Assembly (NCBI RefSeq): GCF_903645315.1
Contig: NZ_CAHJXL010000001.1
Span: 3,334,227-3,398,226 of the forward strand
DNA: 64,000 bases
DNA from: Victivallis sp. Marseille-Q1083
Lineage (GTDB): Bacteria; Verrucomicrobiota; Lentisphaeria; Victivallales; Victivallaceae
Reading direction: 5' to 3'
Below are positions 26,956 through 36,500 of this stretch, in pieces. Made by a program: the position numbers and the translations under genes. Positions within the stretch are counted from its first letter, which is position 1. Every line of letters begins with the position of its first letter. The notes beneath the pieces were generated by a model. It did no database searches. It had not been told where the DNA came from and saw nothing but the letters and a program-made list of their open reading frames with translations.

Positions 26956-27867
26956 TTAACTGTGCATCACCAGCTCGGAACGCCGGTAGAGCAGCAGCGG
27001 GTCCAGCGAATGCTTGGCCTGACGCAAACCGGGATCGCCCAGGTCCTGTTCGCGGTTGATCAGCGCGGCCCGGCCGTTCAGCGTCGCCGCCATCTGCTGG
27101 GTGACGACCTGTCCGGCTCCCTTGTGGTGGTGATCGGCTTTTTCGAAATGGACGTCGAAGACGCCGTCGCCCAGCGGGCTGTAAAGCGAGAAGCCGACCG
27201 GGGCATCGCCGGCAAACAGCAGAATGCCTTCCAGTTGCAATTCCGGGCGGTCGAAAAATAGCCAGGTCCTTTCCAGTGCCAGATTTTCTTCCTCGATAAA
27301 ACGCGATTGCTCCTGTTCGCCGTTCAATTGCCCGGCGAGACATCGCACCAGTTCAAGATTGGCCGTGGTGATCGGTTCGATACGGTGAACGGGGTATTCT
27401 TCATGGAATTGTTTGATCAGGTTGCGTTTTTTCCGCAGCCGGCTGCCGGTCAATTCGGTCAGGTGCCGGACCGAGTAGAGATAATCGGCGTAATCTTCCG
27501 AACCAGTCACTTTGAACAGCACGGCGACTTCGGGAAACTGCAGCAGATAGTCGTCCGGCACATCGTAGTAACCGTGCAGGGTATGGCCGGTTTCCTGGAG
27601 GATGCCGGCGATTTCGAGTAATTTTTCCGGCGGCAGGAAAGGGCCGAACGGAAACTGCAGGACCTGCTCCAGTTTGCTGTAGACGAACAGCCGTCCCTCG
27701 TATTCAAAGAAACAACTGTCGTAGACTTCTCCCCACAGGAAGAGGTTGGTGAAACTGCATTCGCAACTGACGCGCGGCTGTCGTCGCAAAGCTGCGCGGA
27801 ACAACGCGGCGTCGGCCAGTTCGATGGGCCGCAAACCGGCCACGGCTTTTGAAATATTTTCGTTCAT
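26956..27867 (-). CDS. DUF2156 (phosphatidylglycerol lysyltransferase C-terminal-like) protein, 303 aa
   Basis: Stand-alone GNAT-like double domain. CSFTNLFLWGEVYD (about 36-49) and LPPEKLLEIAGIL, LTELTGSRLRKKRNLIKQF near 140 and GFSLYSPLGDGVFDVHFEKADHHHKGAGQVV near 225-255 match the DUF2156 pattern. Relatives transfer aminoacyl groups to lipids when fused to MprF-type membrane domains; the soluble form here has no membrane segment and its substrate is unknown. Eighteen bases before folB on the same strand. Confidence 0.8.
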   Translation of the reverse strand: MNENISKAVAGLRPIELADAALFRAALRRQPRVSCECSFTNLFLWGEVYDSCFFEYEGRLFVYSKLEQVLQFPFGPFLPPEKLLEIAGILQETGHTLHGYYDVPDDYLLQFPEVAVLFKVTGSEDYADYLYSVRHLTELTGSRLRKKRNLIKQFHEEYPVHRIEPITTANLELVRCLAGQLNGEQEQSRFIEEENLALERTWLFFDRPELQLEGILLFAGDAPVGFSLYSPLGDGVFDVHFEKADHHHKGAGQVVTQQMAATLNGRAALINREQDLGDPGLRQAKHSLDPLLLYRRSELVMHS

Positions 27868-27948
27868 TTTTTTCGATTCGCTTCCAATCTGTATTTACTC
27901 CTCAAAAACTGTTTTTAATATAACACCGGAAGCGGCCAATAACAAAGC

Positions 27949-27978
27949 GGCCGTCCGACGTTTTCACGCCGGACGGCC
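27949..27978 (-). terminator. GC-rich hairpin downstream of typA
   Basis: GGCCGTCCG (27949-27957) pairs with CGGACGGCC (27970-27978) around a 12-base loop that can add CG/CG pairs. On the minus strand it is followed by GCTTTGTTATT, a weak T-tract. Probably the typA terminator. Confidence 0.6.
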
Positions 27979-28022
27979 AAAATATGTGAACTGCGGCGGT
28001 CCTCATGCCGCCGGCAGAGGCG

Positions 28023-29843
28023 TCACGCTTCGGTTTCGCCGCCCAGTTTCCTGCTTTTCATCCGCCGCCGCTCCAGATCGGTCAGATAGAATTTCCGCAG
28101 CCGGATGTTCAGCGGCGTCACTTCGACCAGTTCATCGTCCTCAATGTATTCCAGCGCCTGTTCCAGGCTCATTTTGCGGGCCGGGGCGATCTTCAGGTTG
28201 CGGTCGGAACCGGAGGCGCGCATATTGGTCAACTGTTTGGCTTTCTGGACGTTGACGTTCAGGTCGCCTTCTTTGCAGTGTTCACCGACAATCATTCCTT
28301 CGTAGGTTTCGGTCGTCGGGGTGATGAAGAAAAATCCGCGCTGCTGCAACGCGTCGATGGCGAAGGCTTCCGCCCGGCCCGAACCCATGCTGACCAGCGT
28401 GCCGACCGAGCGTTGCGGAATTTCGCCGCGGAACGGCGCGTATTTCAGAAAACGGTGTGAAACGATCGCTTCGCCGGCGCTGGCGGTCAATGCCTTGCTC
28501 CGGAAACCGATCAGGCCGCGGGTCGGGATGTTGAATTCCAGCAGTTGGCGGTTGCCGCGCGCTTCCATATGGAGCATTTCGCCTTTGCGCAGTCCGACCA
28601 GCTCGATGATCTTGCCGGCGAATTCATCCGGCACGTCGACGGTCAGCACTTCGAGCGGTTCGGACCGCACGCCGTCGATCACTTTGCAGATCACCTGCGG
28701 CTTGGCCACCGAAAGCTCATAGCCTTCCCGGCGCATCGTCTCGATCAGAATCGCCAGATGCAGCACGCCGCGGCCGCTGACTTTGAACGCCTCGCCGTTG
28801 ACGTCCTCGACCCGCAGCGCCACGTCTTTTTCCATTTCGCGGAACAGCCGTTCGCGCAGATGGCGGCTGCTGACATATTTGCCTTCCTTGCCGTACAGCG
28901 GCGAATCGTTGACCCGGAACAGCATTGAAATGGTCGGCTCGTCGATGGCGATCGGCGGCATCTGCTCCGGATATTCCGCATCGGCGATCGTATCGCTGAT
29001 ATCGATGCCTTCGATGCCGACGATGGCGCAGAGATCGCCGCATTCGACGATGTCGGTTTCCCGGCGGCCGACGCCTTCGAAGGTGAACAACTGCTTGATG
29101 TGGGCCGGACTGCGGCTGCCGTCGCGCTTGATCAGGGTCAAGGCCTTGCGGGTGTCCAGCCGGCCGCGGTAAACCCGGCCGATGCCGATGCGGCCGACGA
29201 ATTCGGAGTAATCCAGCGTCGCCACCTGCAACTGGACCGGGCCTTCGAGTTTTTTCGGCGCCGGAATGTGTTCCAGGATGGCATCCATCAGCGGGAAGAT
29301 CGAGGTGCGCGGATCGTCGAGATTGCGTACCGCCCAGCCGTCGCGGCCGCTGGCGTACAGTACCGGAAATTCCAACTGTTCGTCGGAGGCATCCAGTTCG
29401 CAGAAGAGGTCGAATACCTTGTCGTGCACGACGTTCGGCCGGGCGTCCGGTTTGTCGATCTTGTTGATGACGACGATCGGATGCAGGTTGAGCTGCAGCG
29501 CCTTGTCGAGCACGAAGCGGGTCTGCGGCATCGGTCCTTCGGCCGAATCGACCAGCAGCAGCACGCCGTCGGCCAGTTTGAGCACCCGTTCGACCTGGCC
29601 GCCGAAGTCGCTGTGGCCGGGGGTGTCGAGGATATTGATCTTGACGTTCTTGTATTCGATGCTGACATTTTTGGCCAGGATGGTGATGCCGCGTTCGCGT
29701 TCGAGATCATTGTTGTCGAGGAAACATTCGGCCACTTCCTGATTGTCGCGGAAAATTTTGGCCTGCTTGAGGATTTCGTCCACCAGAGTGGTTTTGCCGT
29801 GGTCGACGTGGGCGATAATCGCTATGTTCCTAATTTCATGCAT
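28023..29843 (-). CDS. typA: Translational GTPase TypA/BipA, 606 aa
   Basis: Ribosome-associated GTPase needed for stress and cold growth. G1 AHVDHGKTT (near 10-18), switch I with RERGITILAKN, G3 DTPGHSDFGGQ, G4 NKIDKPDARP; then EF-Tu-like domain II, EF-G-like domain III, domain V, and the TypA-specific C-terminal domain with PTRGLIGFRS and SDRNLKIAPARKMSLEQALEYI in split form. The ATG at 29843 begins MHEIRNIAIIAHVDHG, the usual start. The long upstream open frame is antisense to the GH4 gene and is ignored. Confidence 0.96.
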   Translation of the reverse strand: MHEIRNIAIIAHVDHGKTTLVDEILKQAKIFRDNQEVAECFLDNNDLERERGITILAKNVSIEYKNVKINILDTPGHSDFGGQVERVLKLADGVLLLVDSAEGPMPQTRFVLDKALQLNLHPIVVINKIDKPDARPNVVHDKVFDLFCELDASDEQLEFPVLYASGRDGWAVRNLDDPRTSIFPLMDAILEHIPAPKKLEGPVQLQVATLDYSEFVGRIGIGRVYRGRLDTRKALTLIKRDGSRSPAHIKQLFTFEGVGRRETDIVECGDLCAIVGIEGIDISDTIADAEYPEQMPPIAIDEPTISMLFRVNDSPLYGKEGKYVSSRHLRERLFREMEKDVALRVEDVNGEAFKVSGRGVLHLAILIETMRREGYELSVAKPQVICKVIDGVRSEPLEVLTVDVPDEFAGKIIELVGLRKGEMLHMEARGNRQLLEFNIPTRGLIGFRSKALTASAGEAIVSHRFLKYAPFRGEIPQRSVGTLVSMGSGRAEAFAIDALQQRGFFFITPTTETYEGMIVGEHCKEGDLNVNVQKAKQLTNMRASGSDRNLKIAPARKMSLEQALEYIEDDELVEVTPLNIRLRKFYLTDLERRRMKSRKLGGETEA

Positions 29844-29930
29844 GGTGAATCTCAGTTTCGCTAAAGAATGGGTTGTTTTCCGAACCCGGCCGACTGTCCG
29901 ACTGAGGTCCGCATTTTTTTTATTCCGTTT

Positions 29931-29958
29931 AATATACCCGATTTGTCCGGAAAAGCAA
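29931..29958 (-). promoter_or_regulatory. Candidate typA promoter
   Basis: Minus strand TTGCTT (29958-29953), 16-base spacer, TATATT (29936-29931). Confidence 0.5.
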
Positions 29959-30078
29959 TGTTTGAACGCGGTTTTTATGGGAATTTTGACCAGGATTGAG
30001 AATTTTGTCCACTTTGCAGCCGTGGCCGGTGCGGCCGGCGGCCAGCTCAAAAATACTATTTTTAGCACATAAATCATA

Positions 30079-30107
30079 TTGTCAAAGCGGTTTATCCAGA
30101 TTATATT
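30079..30107 (+). promoter_or_regulatory. Promoter of the GH4 gene
   Basis: TTGTCA (30079-30084), 17-base spacer, TATATT (30102-30107). Start predicted near 30114, 48 bases before the chosen ATG. Confidence 0.65.
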
Positions 30108-30161
30108 GTCGGGACGATCGAATTTTTCAATCCTAATAACCAAATGGCAGGGATCTACCAG

Positions 30162-31511
30162 ATGACGAAAATTACTTTCATGGGAGCGGGCAGCACGGTT
30201 TTCGCCAAGAATGTGCTTGGCGACACGATGTGTTACGAAGCGCTGCGGCATGCGCACATCGCGTTGTACGATATCGACGGCCAGCGGCTGAAAGAGTCCG
30301 AAAAAATGCTTCAGACTTTGAATGCCAATATCAACGACAACCGTTCGACGATCACCGCTCACCTCGGGGTGGAGAACCGCAAGGAGGCGCTGCGCGGCGC
30401 CGACTTCGTCGTCAATGCCATCCAGGTTGGCGGTTATGAACCTTCGACGGTCATCGATTTCGAGATTCCGAAGAAATACAATTTGCGCCAGACCATTGCC
30501 GACACGCTCGGCATCGGCGGTATTTTCCGTGGCCTGCGCACCATCCCGGTGATGCTGGATTTCGCCCGCGACATGGAAGCGGTCTGTCCGGACGCCTGGT
30601 TTTTGAATTACACCAACCCGATGTCGATTCTGACCGGCGCGATGCTGCGCGGTTCCGCCATCCGTACCGTCGGCCTGTGTCATTCGGTGCAGTGCGTTTC
30701 CGCCAGTTTGCTGGAAACGCTCGGTTTGCTGACCGATGAACGCCGGGCGGGCTTGAGCGACTGGGTGGCCGGCATCAACCACATGGGCTGGCTGCTGGAT
30801 ATCCGGGAGCACGGCAGGGATCTTTATCCGGAGATCAAAGCGCTGGCCGCGGAGAAGCTGGATGTCTGGCGCCGGGCCGACGGGAAGGCGGACAAGAGCA
30901 CCAACATGGTCCGGCTGGAAATCATGCGGCGCTTCGGTTATTATGTCACCGAATCGAGCGAACACAGCGCCGAATACATGCCGTACTGGATCAAGCGCAA
31001 TTATCCGGAGTTGATCGATGAATACAACATTCCGCTGGACGAGTATCCGCGCCGCTGCATCAGACAGATCGAGGACTGGAAGAGCCGGTACCGGGAGATT
31101 TGTGAAAATCCGCATTTGAGCCATGAAAAATCGCTGGAATACGGTTCCGGGATCATGAACGCCGTCACCACCAATACGCCGTATAAAATCGGCGGCAACG
31201 TGTTGAATCGCGGCCTGATCACCAATCTGCCGGACAACGCGGTGGTCGAGGTGCCGTGCCTGGTCGACGGCAACGGCGTCCAGGGCTGTTTCGTCGGCGC
31301 TCTGCCGCCGCAGTGCGCCGCGCTGAACATGACCCATATCAATGTTCACCTGCTGACGATCGAAGCGGCGCTGACGTTGAAGAAGGAGCATATCTACCAG
31401 GCCGCATTGCTGGATCCGCATACCTCCAGCGAGCTGTCGATCGATGAAATCGTCACGATGTGCGATGAGTTGATCGAGGCGCACGGCAATCTGCTGCCGA
31501 AATATCATTGA
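30162..31511 (+). CDS. GH4-family alpha-galactosidase-like enzyme, 449 aa
   Basis: NAD+- and Mn2+-dependent glycosidase that works by transient oxidation at C3 of the sugar. The Rossmann start ITFMGAGSTVFAKNVLGD (about 3-20), NYTNPM near 150 and GLCHSVQ with Cys173 and His174 (metal ligands) are GH4 hallmarks; the GLCHS version fits alpha-galactosidases (MelA-like) rather than 6-phospho-glucosidases. ATG at 30162 has AGGGA 8 bases upstream; another ATG at 30144 is possible. No signal peptide, so it acts on an imported sugar; no transporter lies next to it. Confidence 0.87.
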   Translation: MTKITFMGAGSTVFAKNVLGDTMCYEALRHAHIALYDIDGQRLKESEKMLQTLNANINDNRSTITAHLGVENRKEALRGADFVVNAIQVGGYEPSTVIDFEIPKKYNLRQTIADTLGIGGIFRGLRTIPVMLDFARDMEAVCPDAWFLNYTNPMSILTGAMLRGSAIRTVGLCHSVQCVSASLLETLGLLTDERRAGLSDWVAGINHMGWLLDIREHGRDLYPEIKALAAEKLDVWRRADGKADKSTNMVRLEIMRRFGYYVTESSEHSAEYMPYWIKRNYPELIDEYNIPLDEYPRRCIRQIEDWKSRYREICENPHLSHEKSLEYGSGIMNAVTTNTPYKIGGNVLNRGLITNLPDNAVVEVPCLVDGNGVQGCFVGALPPQCAALNMTHINVHLLTIEAALTLKKEHIYQAALLDPHTSSELSIDEIVTMCDELIEAHGNLLPKYH

Positions 31512-31590
31512 TAAGAAAACCATCGCTCCGGCGGGACCGGAGCGAAACGGTTCACCGGGAAACGCCGGAATTCCGGCATTTGTCCTGACG

Positions 31591-31635
31591 GCAAAGCCCC
31601 AAGCGTTGGAGTAACGCAGGGGGCTTTGCTGTTTT
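31591..31635 (+). terminator. Terminator after the GH4 gene
   Basis: GCAAAGCCCC (31591-31600) pairs with GGGGCTTTGC (31620-31629); an inner GCGTT/AACGC stem continues the helix; TGTTTT follows. Confidence 0.85.
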
Positions 31636-31726
31636 CCGGCCGTTTCGGTGTGCTGCCGTATGGCGGTTCGGGGCGAGCCGTCTTTGAGTTTTTTCAAATA
31701 AAAAGACGAAAAATGCCGCGGAGGGG

Positions 31727-31780
31727 TTGACTTTTGCGGAAAAATTTACTATAATACACTTATAATACATTTAATACAGC
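31727..31780 (+). promoter_or_regulatory. Promoter and iterated AT-rich words before the first GntR-type regulator
   Basis: TTGACT (31727-31732), 17-base spacer, TATAAT (31750-31755). From 31750 the words TATAATACA, TATAATACA and TTAATACAG recur at 10-11 base steps up to 31779, covering the predicted start site near 31762. One turn of helix spacing suggests a binding site for a regulator, perhaps the product itself, or redundant -10 elements. Confidence 0.7.
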
Positions 31781-31796
31781 ATGGAAACAATTGTAA

Positions 31797-32855
31797 ATGG
31801 AGCTTTATTGCAAGATTCAGAAGGATTTGAAAGCCGGCCGCTGGGGGCTGAAAGGGCAATTGCCGTCGTTCCGGTCGCTGGCCCGACATTACAATTGTTC
31901 GCTGACGGTGGTGCAGCAGGCGCTCCGGACGCTGGATGAAGAGGGATTGATCCGTTCCTGCCGCGGCAAAGGGACTTTCTGGGCCGATGCGCAGTTGAAA
32001 CCGAATTTCCGGCAGAACAGGATCATCGGCATCACCTATCTGAACGGCTGCTTCAAGCAGGAATTGGAGGAGATCAAGAACGACTGGCTGGATGACGGCT
32101 GGTTTCTGGCCGGCTACAACGCCGACAAGCATCTGCAGGATCCGGCGATGGAACGGCGTTTCGTTCTGCAGGCGCGCCGGGAACACTTTACCGGCGTGGT
32201 GCTGTTGGCGACGCCGCTGCCGCCGACCAACCGTCATCTCTTCGCATCGATGCGGCTGGAAGGCATGAAAATCGCCCACCTGATGCCCTACCAGGACGAT
32301 ATGACCCAGGAAGCCTGTTTTTGCGTCGATTATCAGGCCGCCGGCCGGCTGGCGGTCGCGGAAGCGGCCCGCGCCGGCTACCGGCGCATCGTCTACTGGC
32401 GGGAAGGGGACAGTCCGGACCGTCGCCTCAATCAGCAGGGGATTCGGGAGATGGCGGCGGCGCTCGGCGTGGAGCTGTTGCCCGATCTGGACCAGGCGCG
32501 GACCTGGAACCAGGCGGAAGTGGACGCCTTTCTGGCCGGAAACCGCACTGTCGAACCGCCCTTTCTGGCCGAACTTCTGGCCTTGCCGGCCGACAGTTGC
32601 ATCTGTAGCCAGCCGCCGGTGCTGCTCAACCAGGCCAGCCGGTTGCTGCGGCGCTATGGAAGGCCGGACCGGCGCATCGGACTGGTGGCGCTGGATGATT
32701 TCAATGGCCGGGATTTATCGGTCAGCACCATCGTTTTCGATCATAAGGCCCAGTTGCAGGCGGCCTTCGAATATATTGCCGATTCCCGGCAGGGCGCGAT
32801 CGATACGGTGCAGAAAGTATTTCCGCCTCGATTCATGGCCCGTGAGACGTTGTAA
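31797..32855 (+). CDS. GntR-type winged-helix regulator with LacI-like sensor domain, 352 aa
   Basis: Residues 1-65 form a GntR winged helix (KGQLPSFRSLARHYNCSLTVVQQALRTLDEEGLI, wing GKGTFW). From about 75 (IIGITYLNG) onward the pattern is that of a periplasmic-binding-protein-like sugar sensor: GVVLLATP, ACFCVDYQAAGRLAVAEAARAGYRRIVYW, and IGLVALDDFNG near residue 300, a LacI/GalR-like DD-N motif. Such proteins repress or activate carbohydrate genes in response to a sugar. It precedes a pseudopilin gene and two secreted glycosidase-like genes. Good promoter immediately upstream. Confidence 0.85.
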   Translation: MELYCKIQKDLKAGRWGLKGQLPSFRSLARHYNCSLTVVQQALRTLDEEGLIRSCRGKGTFWADAQLKPNFRQNRIIGITYLNGCFKQELEEIKNDWLDDGWFLAGYNADKHLQDPAMERRFVLQARREHFTGVVLLATPLPPTNRHLFASMRLEGMKIAHLMPYQDDMTQEACFCVDYQAAGRLAVAEAARAGYRRIVYWREGDSPDRRLNQQGIREMAAALGVELLPDLDQARTWNQAEVDAFLAGNRTVEPPFLAELLALPADSCICSQPPVLLNQASRLLRRYGRPDRRIGLVALDDFNGRDLSVSTIVFDHKAQLQAAFEYIADSRQGAIDTVQKVFPPRFMARETL

Positions 32856-32860
32856 ACGGA

Positions 32861-32888
32861 ACGGAATTGTCTGAATTCCGTTATTTTG
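32861..32888 (+). terminator. Hairpin between regulator and pseudopilin genes
   Basis: ACGGAATT (32861-32868) pairs with AATTCCGT (32874-32881), loop GTCTG, followed by TATTTTG. Probably a modest intrinsic terminator separating the regulator from the structural genes. Confidence 0.6.
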
Positions 32889-32930
32889 TTCGCTAGATGA
32901 ATTGTTTTCAAACTGGAAAGGAAAAGAAAA

Positions 32931-33581
32931 ATGTCGACGCTGCGAAAATCATCATTCACACTTATTGAATTGCTGATTGTTATTGCTATTATAGCTATTT
33001 TAGCTTCGATGCTGCTGCCGGCTTTGAGCCGGGCCAAGGCGGCGGCCATGAAGACGCGATGCATCAGCAATTTCAAACAAATCGGCCTGGCGAATCACCT
33101 GTATGCCGATGAGAATGACGATTGTCTTGTGCCGACGGTGAATGCCGACGGGCTTTACTGGTTTGCGCTCGTGGCGGAATATTGTTCGGCGCCGGATGGC
33201 TTGTGGAGCAGGGATGAGCGGCTGGAAAAAACGGTTCTGGTCTGTCCGAGTTTCACTGCAAAAGAGTCGTGCTATCTCGGGCATAGCTATCTGCCCAACA
33301 GTCACGGTCATGTGAATCAGCTCTGGTCACCGGCCAGCAGGCTGCAGAAAGCCAGTGCGGTAAAAAGCCCGTCCGGTAAAATTTCATTTGCCGAAGGTGA
33401 CGGCGCGAATCCGTGCTTTGATATTGGCTATTCGTCCGACAACGGCGCGGTAGCTTATTTCGAATATCGGCACCCCCGCTCGATGGTCATGTTGTATTTC
33501 GATGGTCATGTCGCTCCGACTGTCGGATTGCTGCCGGATATGCGCTGGGACGACAACGATCCGGTCTGGCCGGTATTCTGA
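32931..33581 (+). CDS. Pseudopilin-like protein with type IV prepilin N-terminus, 216 aa
   Basis: Residues 7-35 contain the class III signal: [21 protein letters not shown], cleaved before Phe (S-F, preceded by a small residue rather than Gly) with Glu at mature position 5, then the long hydrophobic helix and [17 protein letters not shown]. The C-terminal domain has Cys37-type CISN and [14 protein letters not shown] near the end, the H-x-G-x-x-x-N/V-x-x-F-D-G-H pattern of the planctomycete/Lentisphaerae family. Processed by a prepilin peptidase and exposed outside the membrane. GGAAAGG precedes the ATG. Followed 8 bases later by the first ~1000-aa protein. Confidence 0.88.
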   Translation: MSTLRKSSFTLIELLIVIAIIAILASMLLPALSRAKAAAMKTRCISNFKQIGLANHLYADENDDCLVPTVNADGLYWFALVAEYCSAPDGLWSRDERLEKTVLVCPSFTAKESCYLGHSYLPNSHGHVNQLWSPASRLQKASAVKSPSGKISFAEGDGANPCFDIGYSSDNGAVAYFEYRHPRSMVMLYFDGHVAPTVGLLPDMRWDDNDPVWPVF

Positions 33582-33589
33582 GGTATTAC

Positions 33590-36500
33590 ATGTACAATCT
33601 TGCTTGGATTATAGTGTTGGCGGGTTGGATGGCGGTTGCCGCTGGCGAAACGGTTCCGGAGTACTATCGAATTCTGGCGGACGATTGTGAATTGGCCAAT
33701 ACGGGCGTGCTGCCGGGCCGGCCGGAACCGACCTTGTGGCAGCCCGTCCCGGAAGAATCGGCCAACGGCTTTGCCGCCGCCCTGGTGGATACCGAGGAAA
33801 CGCCGTCGCCGCATTGGATCTGGCGGGAGACCAATCCGCGCCGGGAATTCCATTTCATCAGCCTGCTGGAAGAGTACCGGGCTCAACCGCTGGCGGTGAG
33901 GTGTTTGCGGCCGCTGGAGGCGCTGACGGTGGAAGGTTCGGACCTGGTCAATGCTGCCGGCGATCGAATCGGTCGGGAAAATTGGGATGTTCGCGTCGTC
34001 AAAAATCTTTATTTTCAATTGGAAAACGGTCCGCGGCAGGACAGCAATCTGCTGATGAAGGGTGGAGCGCGGGATTGGCCGGCGGATATCACCGTTTACT
34101 ACTGGTTGACCATTTATACGCCGGCCGGAACCGCGCCGGGACTCTACTCCGGTACGGTAACGTTGCGTACGGCCGCCGGTGGTGAACAAATTTTGCCGGT
34201 GAAACTGCGGGTGCTGGAAAAAAACTACCGGCCGCCGGCCGGTGAATGGGGGATGTGGATTCCCGGCCATTTTTACCGGCCGAGCAAGGGATATTGCCGG
34301 AATTACGCGCCGGAGTGGTGGACTCCGGAACGGATCGTCGATTATTTCCGGTTCTGGAAAACCCGGGGTTTTACCAGTCCGACCTATTCCGGCTGGTATC
34401 CGCAGATCGCGCTGGTCGATGGTGAAATTCAAATCGATTTCGCTGAGATGGATCAATTGATTGCTGCACCTGCTCAGGCCGGTTTGACCGGTCAGGCCGT
34501 CATCGGCGATACCCTGCTGTTCGAATATTGGGCGCATGCGGCGGCGCTGCAGATTCAGAGTAGTCATCAAGGCGAAATTCCCCGCCGCGGAACATTGGGA
34601 ATCCGTAGCGACGAAGCGTTGAGCTGTCTGAGTTCCGGCCAGCCGTACGGGCCGTTGGAAGCCGAATTGTTCACTGCGATTATGAAAAAAGTGATGGCGC
34701 ACGGCCGGGAAGCCGGTTGGCCCCGGATGATCTTTTATCCGGAAGAGGAGATCGGCAATCAGCCGTTCAAAGTGGCCGGCTACGACTTTTTCATGCCGCT
34801 GTTGCGGAATGCGGTCGGCCCGGAGCATTGTATTACCATCGATAACAATATCGGCCATATGAACGACCGTCTGGACCGGGGCAAGCGCGATCACAGTCGT
34901 TACCGCGCTTACAACGCCTGGGATCAGCCGGCCATTGACGACGCGAAACAAGAATCGGCGGCGATCTGGACCTTCAACCGTGGTTTCCTGCGCTCCGCCT
35001 GGGGCCATTACCTGCAGCGCATCGGCGCGACCGGCTGCCATCAGTGGGCCGACAACTGGGACGGCGGAAGCTATGGCGTCTGGTTCAACAGCATTGCTGC
35101 CGGCGACGGCAAGGTGCTGACCTCGGTCAACTATGAACGTGCTGCGCTGGGGTTGCGTGATCTGGCGCTGTTGCGCGAACTGGCGGACCTGGGCGGCGGG
35201 TATGCCGCCGAACTGGCGCAGATCAATGCGGTCGTTCAACTGGATTTGTTGCAAGACCGGGCGCAAAAGTATTACCATGACCTCAAGGATAGCGATTTGG
35301 AAGCCCGGCGCTGGCAAACCCTGCTGGCATTGAGCCGTGCCGGCCGGTTGAAAATACCGCTGCTGCCGGCAGCGGCCCCGGCTCCAGCGCTGGTTTCCGC
35401 CGAATTGCTGACAAATCCCGTCAAATTCGACGCCGTGGAAGGGCCCTGGCTGGAAAGCTGCGAATCGACCGGAATGCGGTTGGACGGGCTGGCGACGGAA
35501 GCCGCCTACCGGAAACCGGAAGCGGTCGCTGCCGTGTTTCACTGGACGAAGGAGCAGGAGGCGCGTTATCGTTCGCAGGCGGCATCGGAGGAGGAGTATG
35601 CCCGCTACCGGCCGTCGCCGTACCGGGTGGCGGTAACCCATGACTGCCGGGGGATCTATTTTTATTTCGAAGCGGAGGACCCGGCGTTTTCGACACTGTC
35701 CCGGAACCGCCGGCATGACGATGTAGCGATGTGGGAAGACGACTGCTTCGATATTTTTCTGCAGCCGCCGGACGGTTCCGGCGTCTGGCAGGTGATTTTC
35801 AACACTGCCGGCCAGGTACTGCTGCTGCAGGACGAGTCGCAACCGGTTCCCGGCAGCGGCATCGAAGTGGCGACCGTGCCGAATGATGACGGCATCGGCT
35901 ATCGGCAGGAAGTTTTCATCCCCTATGCTGCACTGCAACTGGACGGCATGCCGGCGGTCGGAACGGGCTGGAAATTAAATCTGGGACGTGAATTGCACCG
36001 GAGCGGTCAATATACCACCTGGAGCCAGGTGGTCCGCAATTTCGGTATCGGCGGGGGGCGGTTGACGTTTGTCGATCCGTCGCCTGAAATCAAACGGTTG
36101 AGCTGGGGAAACGGCCGGTATGGCCGGAACCGGTTGAGCGGGGAAGTGAAGGAGGCGGACGCGGCGGTTGTTCTGCGGAGCCCGTCCGGCGCGATTTACC
36201 GGACCGAGAGCGGTGCCGGCGGTGAATTCGAGTTGATCTTTCCGGTGTCGGCCGCTGATGCGGGGACGTGGCAATTGACGATTTCCGGAGCGGATGGCAC
36301 GGTGTGGCGACAGCAGCCGTGGGAGGTGACGCCGCCGGAGGCGAGGGTGAAAGTGCTGGCGGTGTCGCCGGTGGCGATCTCCGGTGACCGGATTTATTGC
36401 GACGCGGAGTTTGCGTTGGGCAATGCCGAGGAAAATTTTGTCGTCCGGGCCCGGCTGCTGGATGGGAACGGCCGGGAATTTCCGGTGACGCCGTTGCGAC

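Larger units (their letters stand above)
29844..30161. other. 318-bp divergent control region between typA and the GH4 gene
   Basis: No gene. It contains facing promoters: typA (29931-29958, minus) and the alpha-galactosidase (30079-30107, plus). The two predicted start sites are about 190 bases apart; the sequence between is GC-rich at its centre (the GTGGCCGGTGC area near 30025) with no long repeat that I can see. Confidence 0.6.
31512..31796. other. 285-bp intergenic region: terminator then regulator promoter
   Basis: In order: a GC hairpin CGCTCCGG/CCGGAGCG (31524-31531 with 31537-31544) without T-run, a 14-bp perfect palindrome around GAATTC (31564-31577), the terminator at 31591-31635, and the promoter at 31727-31755 followed by three tandem TATAATACA-like words. 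Confidence 0.6.

Noticed and set aside
29844-31697. Long minus-strand extension upstream of typA
   Set aside because: It is antisense to the GH4 gene, has no family features, and typA has a standard start at 29843.
33506-35938. 810-codon minus-strand frame over paralogue 1
   Set aside because: Shadow frame; the sense protein has a signal peptide and a conserved paralogue.
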